Source: Rhabdophis nuchalis (lineage: Eukaryota; Chordata; Lepidosauria; Squamata; Natricidae). From it: DNA of 64,000 nt. The notes under the pieces were generated by a model. That model saw nothing but the letters and a program-made list of their open reading frames with translations. It was not told where the DNA came from and ran no database searches. The stretch is from contig CM077648.1 of assembly GCA_039707465.1 (NCBI GenBank), positions 17,295,619-17,359,618 of the forward strand, given 5' to 3'. Position numbers and translations under genes: made by a program. This document shows positions 33,181-44,008 of the stretch, in pieces; within the stretch, counting starts at the first letter, position 1; every line of letters begins with the position of its first letter.

Positions 33181-33436
33181 ATGGAGGGATGGTGGATGAA
33201 AAGTTATGCAATAAAAAAAGAACATGGGTTTCAAGGTAAACTGTGTTGATTTGCTAATATCAAACTTTTTGTTCATCATATTGATATGTTCATCATATTA
33301 GTATCAATATGATAACATCAATATTTGTTAAAACTATCTGTTTTGTGAGAATAGCACTACAGAGGGTGTTCATTGTATAGTTCTAAGTATTTTTTAAGAG
33401 AAAAGAATTATCTAGGCATGATTATTACTCATCCTG

Positions 33437-33660
33437 ATGGATGCCCATTACAAGAAAGAGACAATCAATGAAGTCTTGTTGACATATTTTGATTTCTTGA
33501 GAGCATTTTATACTGTTAGGGACACTGTATTACAGTCATTGTATTCCTCTCTGAAGAGTCAAAAACCACCATACATTGAAATTATTCTCGAGCAGAACAC
33601 TATGGTTAGGTTGCGTGAAAGGATCATTATACCCCCTGTTACACCAGGTGTTACACCAGG
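33437..33660 (+). pseudogene. Possible reverse-transcriptase palm remnant
   Basis: The plus-strand frame has YFDFLRAFYTVRDTVLQSLY, followed by PPYIEIILEQNTMVRLR. The spacing of an aromatic-Asp-Phe..Ala-Phe block followed by an I....L...MV.LR block resembles RT motif 2 and what follows in non-LTR elements. The last third (TPGVTPGV) is a short tandem repeat of gttacaccagg and not protein-like. Clade unknown; chance similarity cannot be excluded. Confidence 0.3.
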
Positions 33661-33734
33661 TGTAGCTTTGACAGCTTTGAAGGTGTAGCTTTGACACTGA
33701 GACCAATTCAAAGTACTTGTTATGGGACACAACC

Positions 33735-34150
33735 CAGGGGTGGGATCCAGCAAGTTTGGACCGGTTCAGGTGATCCGGATGTTAATTTTACATGTGGTTC
33801 ACCAAACTGGTAGCCCAAGGACTGACTGGCTCTGCCCACCCCACTATGCTCCTCCCAGGAGTCTCCACACAGGCTGTTTTGGATGCCAGGTAAGTGCAGG
33901 ACCCGCATGAAGGCTCTGGGAGAGAAAAAACAGGCCTCCCAGAAGTCCAGAAATGAGCCTGTTTCTGGCCTCCAAAATGCCTCCATTTTGGCCCTCTTGG
34001 TCTCTCCAGAAAGCGTCTGGAGCCTGGGGAGGGCTAAAACACCCCCCCAGAATGATGCATGAGGCCCACCAAGGCCACACCCACCAAGGCCACACCCACC
34101 CAGCAACCAGGTAGAGAACCAGTTGCTAAAATGTTTCAATCCCACCTCTG
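33735..34150. mobile_element. hAT-type non-autonomous transposon
   Basis: Starts CAGGGGTGGGATCC, ends CAATCCCACCTCTG. Perfect duplication acacaacc (33,727-33,734 and 34,151-34,158). Confidence 0.9.
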
Positions 34151-34214
34151 ACACAACCTCTGCTCCATCATCACATAGACACTGTGTATGGTTGTTCTTT
34201 ATGGCTAAGCTATG

Positions 34215-34650
34215 TTTTTATTTTTTTATTTTATTTACATTTATATCCCGCCCTTCTCCGCAGAGGACCCAGGGCGGCGCACAGGAAAATTAAAAAACAT
34301 ACAAAGTACAAAATAAATACACAATTTAAAATATAAATTAAACCATCTTATCCTATGCTAAAAACCCAATTTTAAAATACCCGATTTAAAACTATTCTAA
34401 GAGTCCCCATGGGAGGTTAGGCTAGGCCGGCTTGTTGGAATAAGTATGTCTTTAGACATTGGCGGAAGAGGCGGAGGTCGGTGATGGTACGTAATTCGGG
34501 GGGTAGGTCGTTCCAAAGGGCTGGGCCCACCACAGAGAAGGCTCTTCCCCTGGGTGTCGCCAGTCGGCATTGTCCGACCGACGGCACCCTGAGGAGGCCC
34601 TCTCTGTGGGAGCGTATCGGTCTAAGGGATGTATGAGGCAAGAGGCGGTT
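34215..34650 (-). mobile_element. L2-type LINE 3' end
   Basis: Minus-strand frame 34,417-34,641 has HTSLRPIRSH, FSVVGPALWNDLPPEL and LFRQCLKTYLF, nearly identical to 22,323-22,793. Shared 3' UTR. 5'-truncated. Confidence 0.85.
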
Positions 34651-34849
34651 TGTGTTTGCTCTTCCACCATAATAACAAAAGTTCCTTTATTTTCTTTCGG
34701 AAAGGAATTCTAAGTAACTTGGAGCCGTTTAGTGATACTAAATTAATGCCATGTATCTATGTTTATTTAAGACATTAATTAAGACATTAATATTTGTAGC
34801 TCAGGGTTAACAGGAGGGGTCCTTGGTGCTCTTGCTTGGGGGTTTCTTT

Positions 34850-34890
34850 GTAGACGTTTCATTACCCAAACTAGGTAACATTGTCAGGGT
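34850..34890 (-). ncRNA. Hammerhead-ribozyme-like motif, family A
   Basis: Minus strand: CUGACAA (one change from CUGANGA), spacer U, stem II arms GUUACC and GGUAAU fully paired with one G-U, then intact GAAAC and GUC. The core G change should abolish cleavage. Confidence 0.5.
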
Positions 34891-34897
34891 TAGACAA

Positions 34898-34938
34898 GCA
34901 CTGATGATGTTACCTAATTTGGGTAAAGAAACATCTGC
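34898..34938 (+). ncRNA. Hammerhead-ribozyme-like motif, family A
   Basis: Plus strand: intact CUGAUGA, spacer U, stem II arms GUUACC/GGUAAA, intact GAAAC, then AUC where GUC is expected. Stem I can form GCA with UGC. The short ACGU-type stem III would need a dimer, as in newt-type and Penelope-type hammerheads (known biology). Confidence 0.55.
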
Positions 34939-34975
34939 ATGAAAACAAGTAAGCTCAGAGAGTACCGGCCCCTCA

Positions 34976-35708
34976 AAAATAAGGATTTTTTAAGAATCTT
35001 ATTTGTTCTTTGTGAATGAACTGATGTGATGAATTCTCTGTGAGCATTGGAATAGCCCTACTTTTTTTTCATTTCTCCAAATGTTCTATTTGCCAAAATT
35101 GGCTTAAAAAGGAATAGATAAATCTTCATCTTCAGCGGTGATACTAAATTCTTAAAAGTCTGATAGTGATAAAAAAAATATGTTCCGAAAATAACTATCA
35201 TTATCCAGCACTTAAGGCGGCTCGCAGTAAACAACAAAAACACTCTTGAAGAAATAAATATAAACCTGAACAATGTTAATATCGTAAATAAACAAGGTCA
35301 GCTCAATGATCCTTGCAGATCTAGGCAGCAAAATCAGGAAAAGATAACAGGTTTGCTTCAAATAGAAGACTTGAGATTTGAAATATAACATGTTTTGAAC
35401 AACCCAATTACTTGAATTTGATGTGCAACTGGAGCTTTGCATGACAATATTCTTTAGAATTAAGTTTTAAGGAGGGAAAGAAATCACATGTACATTATAT
35501 ATTGGTTTTTGCCAAAAGCAGCATTTGCATTCGGCATCTAATATTACAGGCTGTCCTTCTTTAATATTAGCCACATTTTCTTGGAAACCAAAAATTGCTG
35601 AACCAAATAATAAGTGAGACCATATAATACTAGCTGGCCTTGTCTTGACTGAGAAACTGAACAGGATGTCACTTGGTTGAAATTTGGATGGTAGATTAGA
35701 CTTGGAAG
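34976..35708. other. No recognisable feature
   Basis: AT-rich, nothing assignable. Confidence 0.45.
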
Positions 35709-35935
35709 CAAAGGTCGGTTCTGGTAGGCACTATGCTGGTTTGCTTGTGGGCGCACTGTGCAGTTCAATAAAAATTGTTCTGTGCATGCGCAGAAGCAAA
35801 AAGCAAGATGGCGCTCCCCCGAGAACTGGTTCGGAGGCGTGGCAAGCCTGGGTCACTGCCAATTCCAGTGACCCAGGCCGCCAAACCACTACTGGTTCGG
35901 CTGAACCGATCCAAATCGGTAGGAACCCACCACTG
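35709..35935. mobile_element. hAT-type element, CCTACAGGTTCGG family
   Basis: Starts caaaggtcggttctgg, ends GTAGGAACCCACCACTG. Perfect duplication cttggaag (35,701-35,708 and 35,936-35,943). Sister in opposite orientation at 47,643-48,444. Confidence 0.85.
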
Positions 35936-35943
35936 CTTGGAAG

Positions 35944-37094
35944 TCTAAAAATGTCCCAGAAGAAGTCAGGAACAATCCACTTTTGCACATTTGCCATCAG
36001 AGTTGCATGAAATCGCATTGAATTATGCTGGACAATAACTTTAAAAAAACATTATTTACATGTAATGCTTCATGAAGATTTGATGACGAACGGGTTTTTT
36101 TTAAATCTAAGAGGGAAGATTCATGCATACAGCATCGTTTTGCAATAGCTATTTAGTGGGACTTTCAGATTAGAATCATATTATAATTCTTTTGAAAAGC
36201 AAGTAACAACAGCACTAAGAAATAAAGGTAGAAATGAAAAAGTGGAAATGGATTTGGTGGCCAAGTGAGATGAAAATAATTATATAAAACAAACCAGGCA
36301 GAAATGTAAGCCTCATTCTTCACAGTAAATAAACTGTAAAATGATCCATCATAGACACTTCATGAATATTTCTGGATTCAAAATAAAAAGTGTGAAATTA
36401 ATGGATAAAGACAATCTTGCCCTTCTTGTAAGCAAATATTTGTATGCATACACACACACACACACAAAACGTAACTCAACAAGTCCAAAATATCATGTCC
36501 TTGTTACCCAACAGAATAATGAATTATTCGTAGAGCCAAATGAATCGATACGCATGAATATGCCTATATGTGGTTTTCATTGTTGAGTAATTACCCTCTA
36601 GATTCTGCATCCTGTAAAAGTATTCGCTGAATACCAGTAAGATTTGAGCCACAACACGTCCATGGAAAGAACGAGCAGACATGATAAAAGTAGAAAAGTA
36701 GTCATAAATGTTAGACATGTGGTGCAAAAGGTTTAATGCCAGTTGACAACGAACGTAGAAACTCAACGTAGGTAAAGGAATGAAATTTCCTTGATGACTG
36801 ACAATCCAAATAACAGACACAACAAATTGAACCGTAATTATTTTATTGATATTGGCGGTAATGACATAATCGTCAAAACCTATGCATCGTTTTTCCTTCC
36901 TTCCCTCTTATACCCAATTGGATGAGGAAAAAGACATGCTTAGCTCATTTCATCTGCTTTGCCTTGTTTCATGGAATTAAGGGATTGGGTTGGTGTTGGT
37001 TTTTTTGGGTTTTGCAACCATTTCTGAATATTTGCTCCGAAGTTCTCATTATGGTTCTCCACAATGATACCAATGATTACCTACGAGAACATTC
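35944..37094. other. No recognisable feature; short (CA)n
   Basis: AT-rich sequence with a (CA)n tract at about 36,450-36,466. No frame or element end recognised. Confidence 0.45.
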
Positions 37095-37506
37095 CAGAGG
37101 TGGGACTGAATTTTTTTAGCAACCGGTTCTCTGCGTGACCTGGGAGCGTGGCCTAGTCGGCTTCCTGTACCACAGTGTGGGGGGGGGGGTTCTCCCTCCC
37201 CAGGCTCTGGAGGTTTTCTTTGAGCCTCCGGGAGGGCAAAAAATGGCCTCTCACAGGCTCCGTAGGCGGGAAACAGGCCCATTTCTGGACTTCCAGTATT
37301 TCCGGTAGGGCCGTTTTTCACCCTCCCAAAGCCTCCACACAGATCCTGCATTTACCTAGCATCTATAATGGGCTGTGTGGAGACTGCTGGGAGGGGAAGG
37401 GGTGCGTGGGGTCAGCCAGTCCTTCCAACTACCAGTTCGGTGAACCAGATTAAAATTAACATCCAGTTCACCCGAATCAGTCTAAACCGGTTGAATCCCA
37501 CCCCTG
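37095..37506. mobile_element. hAT-type non-autonomous transposon
   Basis: Starts CAGAGGTGGGACTG, ends GAATCCCACCCCTG. Perfect duplication gaacattc (37,087-37,094 and 37,507-37,514). Confidence 0.9.
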
Positions 37507-37514
37507 GAACATTC

Positions 37515-38732
37515 CCATCTTATTGGAAAGCTTCTTTCTTTCTTTCATCAGTAGTCATGATTTTACTGAAAATGTGCTACCCTTATAAAGCGTCTGTGGT
37601 GTGGATGACTGTATTGTACTTCTACTAGGCATTGGGCAGGGGGAGATGTAAAGTATCAATGACAATGCATAACTAAATTCATACTATACAGTCAAATACA
37701 ACGGTTACTATTAATATCATTCTATATACTGCAACAACAGTGCGCCAAAGAATATTACAATATAATATAAGCAAATAATAATAATAATCAAAGGATTTCT
37801 CTAGTGGCTCACGCAGTTAAACAGAGAAGGAAGCAACTAAGTTGGAAAAGCAGGTTGATATGATTAATGGAAGATTGAGAATAAGATGCATTTTTTCCTC
37901 CCATAATGCAAGTATAAATGGATGGGTAAGGCAGGTGGTTACAGGGAATCATTGACAATATATTACTACTTCTGGAGCAGTGTTTCCACTGGGGCATTAT
38001 TTTAATACTTGACATGATCAAACAGAACATCCAGATATTATGTTTTCTTTTGTGTTTAGGATATTGACACACACCATCTTAGCTAAAAGGCGGAGAAGTG
38101 ATATATTGACACTAATAGTTGAAAGTACCTCTCTGGAATGAACAAAATTGTCATTGAGGCTCTTAGTGCACACAGTTACTTCCAGCCTGCAAGATGCTTA
38201 CGCAAAAAGATACAGGACAAACTCTTCACATCAGCTTGTTCAAGTGACCCCTTTCTTCTTTTAGTAAACATTTGGATCTTAAACATTGTTATTTTCTTAC
38301 TCTTAAGATTGCATAAATCACTCGACGGAGATTCTTTAAGGCAAGGTCAAAACTGATCATGGCACTTTTGTACCGCCAGACATAATATTTTCTTTAACCT
38401 GCAATAATTGCATTGAGCTGAAGTAGTTTATCATGATGAAACGGGCTCAGGCAGCCATACCACCGTTCCATACAGGGATGCATTAATAATAGGCTTGCAA
38501 GAAAGCTTTTGTGAATAAATCACAGGGTGTTTATAAGTGTGTGTGTGTGGGGGGGGGAGAGGTGGAATACAAGAAGCATCTTTCAGAGATGCAAAAGGTT
38601 GTATTTTATTTAGATATTTAGTCTGGCAAAGATCAGGTAAGAGAATCAGAAGGTAGACAACATAGTATCACAAGGCCTGGAGAAGAGCCCAGTCACTCTA
38701 CAATTTTGACATTGCTATTCTCTGTGTTCGTG
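37515..38732. other. No recognisable feature
   Basis: About 1.2 kb of unique-looking sequence with short GT and G runs near 38,540. Nothing coding recognised. Confidence 0.45.
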
Positions 38733-38737
38733 TTTGG

Positions 38738-38771
<34 letters not shown>

Positions 38772-38781
38772 CCCCCCCCCC
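38733..38781. repeat. (GT)n plus C run
   Basis: About 18 GT units followed by about 11 C. Confidence 0.9.
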
Positions 38782-38832
38782 TTTCTGCTGCTGTGGGGAA
38801 TCCACTTCCTGAAGTTAATTCAATTTTCCCAT

Positions 38833-39128
38833 CAGAGGCGGTATTCAGCAGGTTCTGACCAATTCTGGAGAACCGGTAGCAGAAATTTTGAGCAGTTTGG
38901 AGAGCTGGCAAATACCACCTCTGACTGGCCCCACCCCCATCCAGAGTCCCAGCTGATCAGGAGGAAATGGGAATTTTGCAGTATCCTTCCCCTGGAGTGC
39001 AACGGGAATAGAGATTTTACAGTATTCTTTCCCCTGCCACACCTACCAAGCCACGCCCATGAAGCTATGCCATGCCCACCAAGCCGCGCACACAGAACCG
39101 GTAGTAAAAAAATTGAATCCCACCATTG
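38833..39128. mobile_element. hAT-type non-autonomous transposon
   Basis: Starts CAGAGGCGGTATTCAGC, ends GAATCCCACCATTG. Perfect duplication tttcccat (38,825-38,832 and 39,129-39,136). Same subfamily as 56,037, 58,626 and 62,984. Confidence 0.9.
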
Positions 39129-39164
39129 TTTCCCATGCTTCTTGGGCAGCCAGCAAAAAGTCAG

Positions 39165-39600
39165 GGGTTCATAAGAACATAAGAACAGCCTTGCTGGAAC
39201 AGGCCACAGCCCATCCAGTCCAGCATTCTGTCTCACACAGTGGCTCCCCATTTGCTTCAGGGTATTCCCAAGCAGAGGTCTTCACCTGCTTATGATTCCC
39301 TGCAAATTGCATTGAGAAACCTCCTGCCTATCTCTCCAACCCGGAGGGTGTCCTTAGGCATCCATAATGATAGCCATGGATACCCTTGTTCTCCACGAAC
39401 TCATCTAATCCTTTCTTAAAGGTGTCGAGGCTGACAGCTGTCACCACTTCTTCTGGCAGGGAGTTCCATAGACCAGTGATCCTCTGGGTGAAAAAGTCCT
39501 TCCTCTTATTTGTTTGAGGTCTAGCTATCAAAAGTTTCATGGAGTGCCCCCTAGTTCTAGTGTTGTGCGATAGGGAAAACAGTTCTGTTTTCACGTAGAT
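39165..39600 (-). mobile_element. CR1/L2-like LINE 3' end
   Basis: The minus-strand 3' end is marked by the complement of ataagaacataagaacag. The coding end is described separately. Its 3' UTR differs from both CR1 at 51,853 and L2 at 22,117, so it is a third lineage. Confidence 0.7.
39328..39600 (-). pseudogene. LINE ORF2 C-terminal fragment
   Basis: The minus-strand frame has DFFTQRITGLWNSLPEEVV, then LDTFKKGLDEFVE. The 'FF..R....WN.LP..VV....L..FKk.LD' pattern is the C-terminal end of CR1-group ORF2 (compare FLTVRTINLWNSLP at 5,522-5,969). The Lys-rich part further upstream in the same frame (about 39,600-39,726) comes from an A/T-rich run and is probably not element sequence. No catalytic domain is present. 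Confidence 0.75.
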
Positions 39601-40074
39601 CTCTTTTCTATATAATTTTTTTTTAAAGGCATTTTTTTTCCTTTTTCTTCTTTCTTGAACATCTTCTCCCTTTGTCTTTGGTTTCTTCTCTTGCTTTTCT
39701 TTTTCTTGCTTTATATTAGTGTGCATTCAAAATAAGAAAAATAAGAAAACAATTTCTTAGAGAATACTAAGTTGCGAGTGCAATTATAAATTTACTTCAG
39801 AGGGTACAACATAACTCTCCTATCAGCAATAAACAAGTAGATGCTATCTTTTCTCTCATCCAAGAAGTCAGTTTAATCTCTAATGCCAAACCTTTCCATC
39901 TTTGTGCATACAATTATCTTATTGAAGTTATTACATACACAAACAACGTTGCATAAATCTTCCATCTGTTTGTCCATCCGTTGCAAAAATAAAAACCCCT
40001 CTGGTGTCAGTTGTATAATAATCTTTAAAAACTTCTGAATTGGTGTATGGGTTTGAATTCAGAATTCTTTTTTA
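39601..40074. other. No recognisable feature
   Basis: T-rich tract near 39,610-39,710, then AT-rich sequence. Confidence 0.4.
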
Positions 40075-40620
40075 TTTTTTATTTTTATTTATTTATTTTT
40101 ATTTTAATTCGATTTATATCCCGCCCTTCTCCACGAGGGACCCAGGGCGGCGCACAGGAATTTAAAACATATAAAACAAAATATATAAAATTTAAAAGCA
40201 TATTAAATTAAACAATCCTATGCTAAAATCAAATTAAAACCCCAATTTAAAACTATCTAAAATAGCCCCAGCGGGAGGTTAGGCTAGGCCGGCTTGCTGA
40301 AAAAGATGTGTCTTTAGACACTGGTGGAAGAGGCGGAGGTCTGAGATGGTAAGAAGTTCAGGGAGTAGGTCGTTCCAAAGGGCAGGGCCTGCCACAGAGA
40401 AGGCTCTTCCCTGGGTGTCGCCAGACGGCATTGCCCGGCCGACGGCACCCTGAGAAGACCCTCTCTGTGGGAGCGGATCGGCCGTAGGGATGTATGGGGC
40501 AGGAGACGGTCACGCATGTAACTAGGCCCCGAGCCATGGAGCGATTTAAAGATGGTCGTCAGAACCTTGAAGCGCACCCGAAAGACCACAGGAAGCCAGT
40601 GCAGCTCGCGCAGGATAAGG
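40075..40620 (-). mobile_element. L2-type LINE 3' end
   Basis: The minus strand carries ILRELHWLPVVFRVRF, FKSLHGSGPSYM and HTSLRPIRSH before a frame change near the FSVAG block (read as PSLWQALPFG). Typical L2 3' UTR. Confidence 0.8.
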
Positions 40621-41205
40621 GGGTGGGGGACTCTACATCCACAACACAGGATAAAATGCTGTTTCTTCTTGTTCACTTTTCCAACATAAAATACCTTTAT
40701 ACATTTTAGACAATTTCTCTGGCAAAATATACTAATGAAACATCATTTTATAAAAAAGTCTCTTTAAGATTATAAGATAGTGTAAATTTCAGTCTTTTCA
40801 GCCACATATTCTCCCATTGTTCCATCTGTACAGAAATGGGTTTAATTATATACAACAAGATGAGAATTCACTTATGAGATGGAATGAACTGGGTAGTGAT
40901 GTACATCACTTTGATTGAATGTTCTATAAATAGCATCCTTTTAGGATTTGCAGAGATTAACTTAAGGTTTGACAGCTGTTTGCTGGTGAATAAGTGCTTA
41001 ATTGTAATTTGCAATAAAAGGATAACTTATGGATAGATCACAATCCTGATTGATAGATTGATAGCAATGATTATTTGAGCATTGTTACTGGATGATGATT
41101 GGGTAGAGGGACAACCATCCAGATAAATTTCATTTACTGAGATCTTGCCATTTATAAAAGTGACTAATTACATTATGGTTTAGGCCCTTAGAAAACAGAC
41201 TAAAA
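40621..41205. other. No recognisable feature
   Basis: AT-rich, nothing assignable. Confidence 0.45.
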
Positions 41206-41614
41206 CAGTGATGGCTAGCCTTTTTGGTGCCAAGTGCCCAAAGTACATGTGCATGTGCAAATGCGTACACATATGTGCAAAACCCAAAATGCGATGCCAG
41301 CAGCCTCACACACATGCACCCATCCCTCACACATGTTCCCTGTGTATGTGCGTGCATCCCCCTGTGCATGCACACACATCCCACACACATGCGCCTGCCC
41401 CCCCTCTCCCATTTGTGGCTTCCAGGATGAGGCCCAAAGCAAAGTGCAGGGAGAGAGTGCAAACCCACAAAATGCAATGTGAGCGACCCCTGCACATGTG
41501 CCCCACACCCCATGCATGCATGTCCCCTTCATGCGCCCCACCCCTGCGCATCCACAGCAGAGACCTGAAGACCAGTTGGCCAGTGGGACCAGTTGGCCAG
41601 TGGGAGGCGCACAT

Positions 41615-42534
41615 CAGTGGTGGGATTCAACCAGTTCGCACCTATTCGGGAGAACTGGTTGTTAACTTTCTAAGCAATTCAGAGAACTGGTTGTTGGAAG
41701 AAATATCTTCCTCCCCCGCCACTTTACAGGACTAATCCTGTAAGGAAGGCAGGAAGGAAACATTCTGGTGTTGTTTCTAGCCTAATCTTTATTGCCTTGC
41801 TTACAGAAACTGCCTCTCCAGTTAACCCTTATTACATTGTAACAGCTAAGGCGAAGTGCCGATTGACCTGAATGATGTTGAGTTGGCCATGCCCAGACAG
41901 TCACATGACCACCGAGCCACGCCCACCCAGTTGGCCATTAGGGCAGTGTTCTGACCCCTGGCCAGTGAATAGACCAGAACACAGGCTTGGTTGTTTGCCA
42001 CTGTTCAATTACTGAGATAACAAATTCTTTGGCTGAGAGCCCAGACAGCTCACATTCAATAGAGTAGCTCTGCAGCAACCTGTCACACAGATAGTCCAAA
42101 CAAACATGTCTAGAATACACAGGCAGACTTTTTTGGCTATTAACTTGAGCGGTTGTTTCCTGCAAATGTCCCCTCCCAACGCCCCACCTATAAGCTCTCT
42201 TGGGAGGGGCCAATCGACAACCACCTGTACATAATCATCTCCTGTGAGCCTGCCTACAGAGTTGCTGCTTCCGTTTCTCAGCCCTTCTCAATCTAGCAAC
42301 AGGGACACACTGCCTTTGATCCTCCCCACTGCTCCATGCCTGAGGCGCCTCCTGGTGGCCAACCAGCCTCTCTGGTTCCTGCTCTGACTCTGAACACTCC
42401 CCAAGGTCTCCCTCATCTTCCAGGGCAGACTCATAGGCTTCCTCGCTATCCAAGTCCATCATCAGCTCAGCCGGATCCTGCTGGGCCACAACAGGCAGAG
42501 AACTGTTTGTTAAATTATTTCAATCCCACTACTG
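41615..42534. mobile_element. Inner hAT element carrying a solo LTR
   Basis: Starts CAGTGGTGGGATTCAACC, ends CAATCCCACTACTG. Perfect duplication gcgcacat (41,607-41,614 and 42,535-42,542). Confidence 0.9.
41947..42493 (-). mobile_element. Solo LTR, 547 bp
   Basis: Starts TGTTCTGACC and ends GGCCACAACA, i.e. TG...CA with complementary TGTT/AACA ends. It is flanked by a perfect 5-bp duplication ggcag (41,942-41,946 and 42,494-42,498). No internal retroviral or Gypsy genes remain. The acidic 84-residue minus-strand frame at 42,235-42,489 lies wholly inside the LTR. Ty3/Gypsy or endogenous-retrovirus origin cannot be told from the LTR alone, and the strand is tentative. Confidence 0.85.
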
Positions 42535-42643
42535 GCGCACATACATGTGCGGTAAAGCTAGGCTGGGGCAATGGCTGGCCTGCCCACAGAGAGGGCTCTG
42601 TGTGCCACCTATGGCATGCATATCCAGAGGCTCGCCATCACGT

Positions 42644-43139
42644 GGCTAATATAAAAAATAAAGGTAACGGAAGGATTAAAAGCATTTGCCAGGAGAATGC
42701 CTCACAGAGCAAGATTTTAACTGAAGAAAGACTTCAAAGTTGCAGTAGATTCAAAGTTAAAATATTACGAGCTCCTCTCTCCCCATCTCCCAGTGGCTGT
42801 GTGCTATAAATATAAACTCGGCAGAAAGAAAGGACTGATTCTGCTTCATGTGGAAATAAGCATGTTGGGATCATTCATAAACAACTAGTGCCACGTTTAT
42901 GGATAGCTTCTCTTGAAGCTCTTTCTGTGAATCATTTAATATAGTGATGAATCATCACATTGTTATGTGACATACTTGCCCTTAGGGATCCTTGCTTTCG
43001 TATAACGGAAGCTCAAAGAGTTTTGAATGCAGAAAATCACCCAGGAAGAAATGTTCTTTAGTTGCAGAGGAATTCAGGAATAAAAGGGTCGATGCTTTGG
43101 AATAGACTAGAGGTTGTGTTCTCGCTCATCCGTTGGAAT
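42644..43139. other. No recognisable feature
   Basis: Unremarkable sequence. Confidence 0.45.
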
Positions 43140-44008
43140 CAGGGGTGGGCTGCTATGGATTTGCCTGGGTTCGGGAGAACCCATAGCTAACATTATGGCC
43201 GGTTCAGAGAACCTCCAAATCCCAGCCCTGGCTGGCCCCGCCCACCCCATCTCTTCTACCCTGCCCCTCCCACACTGCCCCTCTCAGGAGTCTCCACATG
43301 GCACGTTTTGGAGCCCGCATGGAGGCTCGGAGAGGGAGAAAAATGGGCCTTCCTGAAGGCCTCTGGGGCCCAGGGAAGGTAGTTTTCACCCTCCCAGAGG
43401 CTCAAGGAAAGCTTCTAGTTATATGCGAGGCCTAGTTATATGCGAGACCGCCTCCTGCCCCATACATCCCTCAGACCGATACGCTCCCACAGAGAGGGCC
43501 TCCTCAGGGTGCCATCGGCTGGACAATGCCGACTGGCGACACCCAGGGGGAGAGCCTTCTCTGTGGCGGGCCCAGCCCTCTGGAACGACTTACCCCCTGA
43601 ACTCCGCACCATCTCCGACCTCCGCCTCTTCCGCAAGTGTCTGAAGACACACCTATTTCATCTAGCCGGCCTAGCGTAACCTCCATACTGACTATTAGAT
43701 AGTTTTTAAACTTGGGATTTTAATTCGGTTTTTAGCGCAGGGTTTATTTATTAGAATAAGTATTTTAAATTTTATATATTTTATATACTTTGTATGTATT
43801 TTAACATCCCTGTGCGCCGCCCTGGGTCCTAACAAGGAGAAGGGCGGGGTATAAATTTAATAAAATAAAAAAATAAATAAAAAATAAATTCTAGAGCCTA
43901 GGGAAGACAGAAAAGGCCTCCCCCGCCATGTGCAGGAGGCCAACTAGGCCACGCCCACCTAGCAACCGGGCTGAGAACTGTTGCTGAAATTTTTGAAGCC
44001 CACCCCTG
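43140..44008. mobile_element. hAT element with nested L2
   Basis: Starts CAGGGGTGGGCTGC, ends GAAGCCCACCCCTG. Flanks gttggaat and attagaat match at 6 of 8. L2 is inserted at about 43,420. Confidence 0.8.
43420..43890 (+). mobile_element. L2-type LINE 3' end inside hAT
   Basis: Encodes HTSLRPIRSH, FSVAGPALWNDLPPEL and FRKCLKTHLFHLAGLA, then the 3' UTR and an A-rich tail. Bordered by a likely duplication ttctag. The 5' edge has a small duplication of gttatatgcgag (about 43,418 and 43,435). Confidence 0.85.

Larger units (their letters stand above)
34795..34975. mobile_element. Inverted pair of hammerhead-bearing repeats
   Basis: The left half and the right half are near-complementary over about 80 bp. 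Each carries one hammerhead-like core, and the two cores converge in the middle. The outer words (gtccttggtgctcttgc on the left; agctcagagagtaccgg on the right) correspond. Same family as 225-425. Confidence 0.6.
41206..42643. mobile_element. Outer hAT element with two nested insertions
   Basis: Starts CAGTGATGGCTAGCC, ends GCTCGCCATCACGT. Flanks gactaaaa and ggctaata match at 6 of 8. The interior has alternating acatgtgc/gcatgc words that give spurious His/Cys-rich frames. Contains the hAT at 41,615-42,534. Confidence 0.8.

Noticed and set aside
41130..41735. His/Cys-rich proteins on both strands
   Set aside because: Produced by alternating acatgtgc/gcatgc repeats inside a hAT element.
42235..42489. 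Acidic 84-residue protein as a host gene
   Set aside because: Wholly inside a solo LTR with exact ends and duplication.
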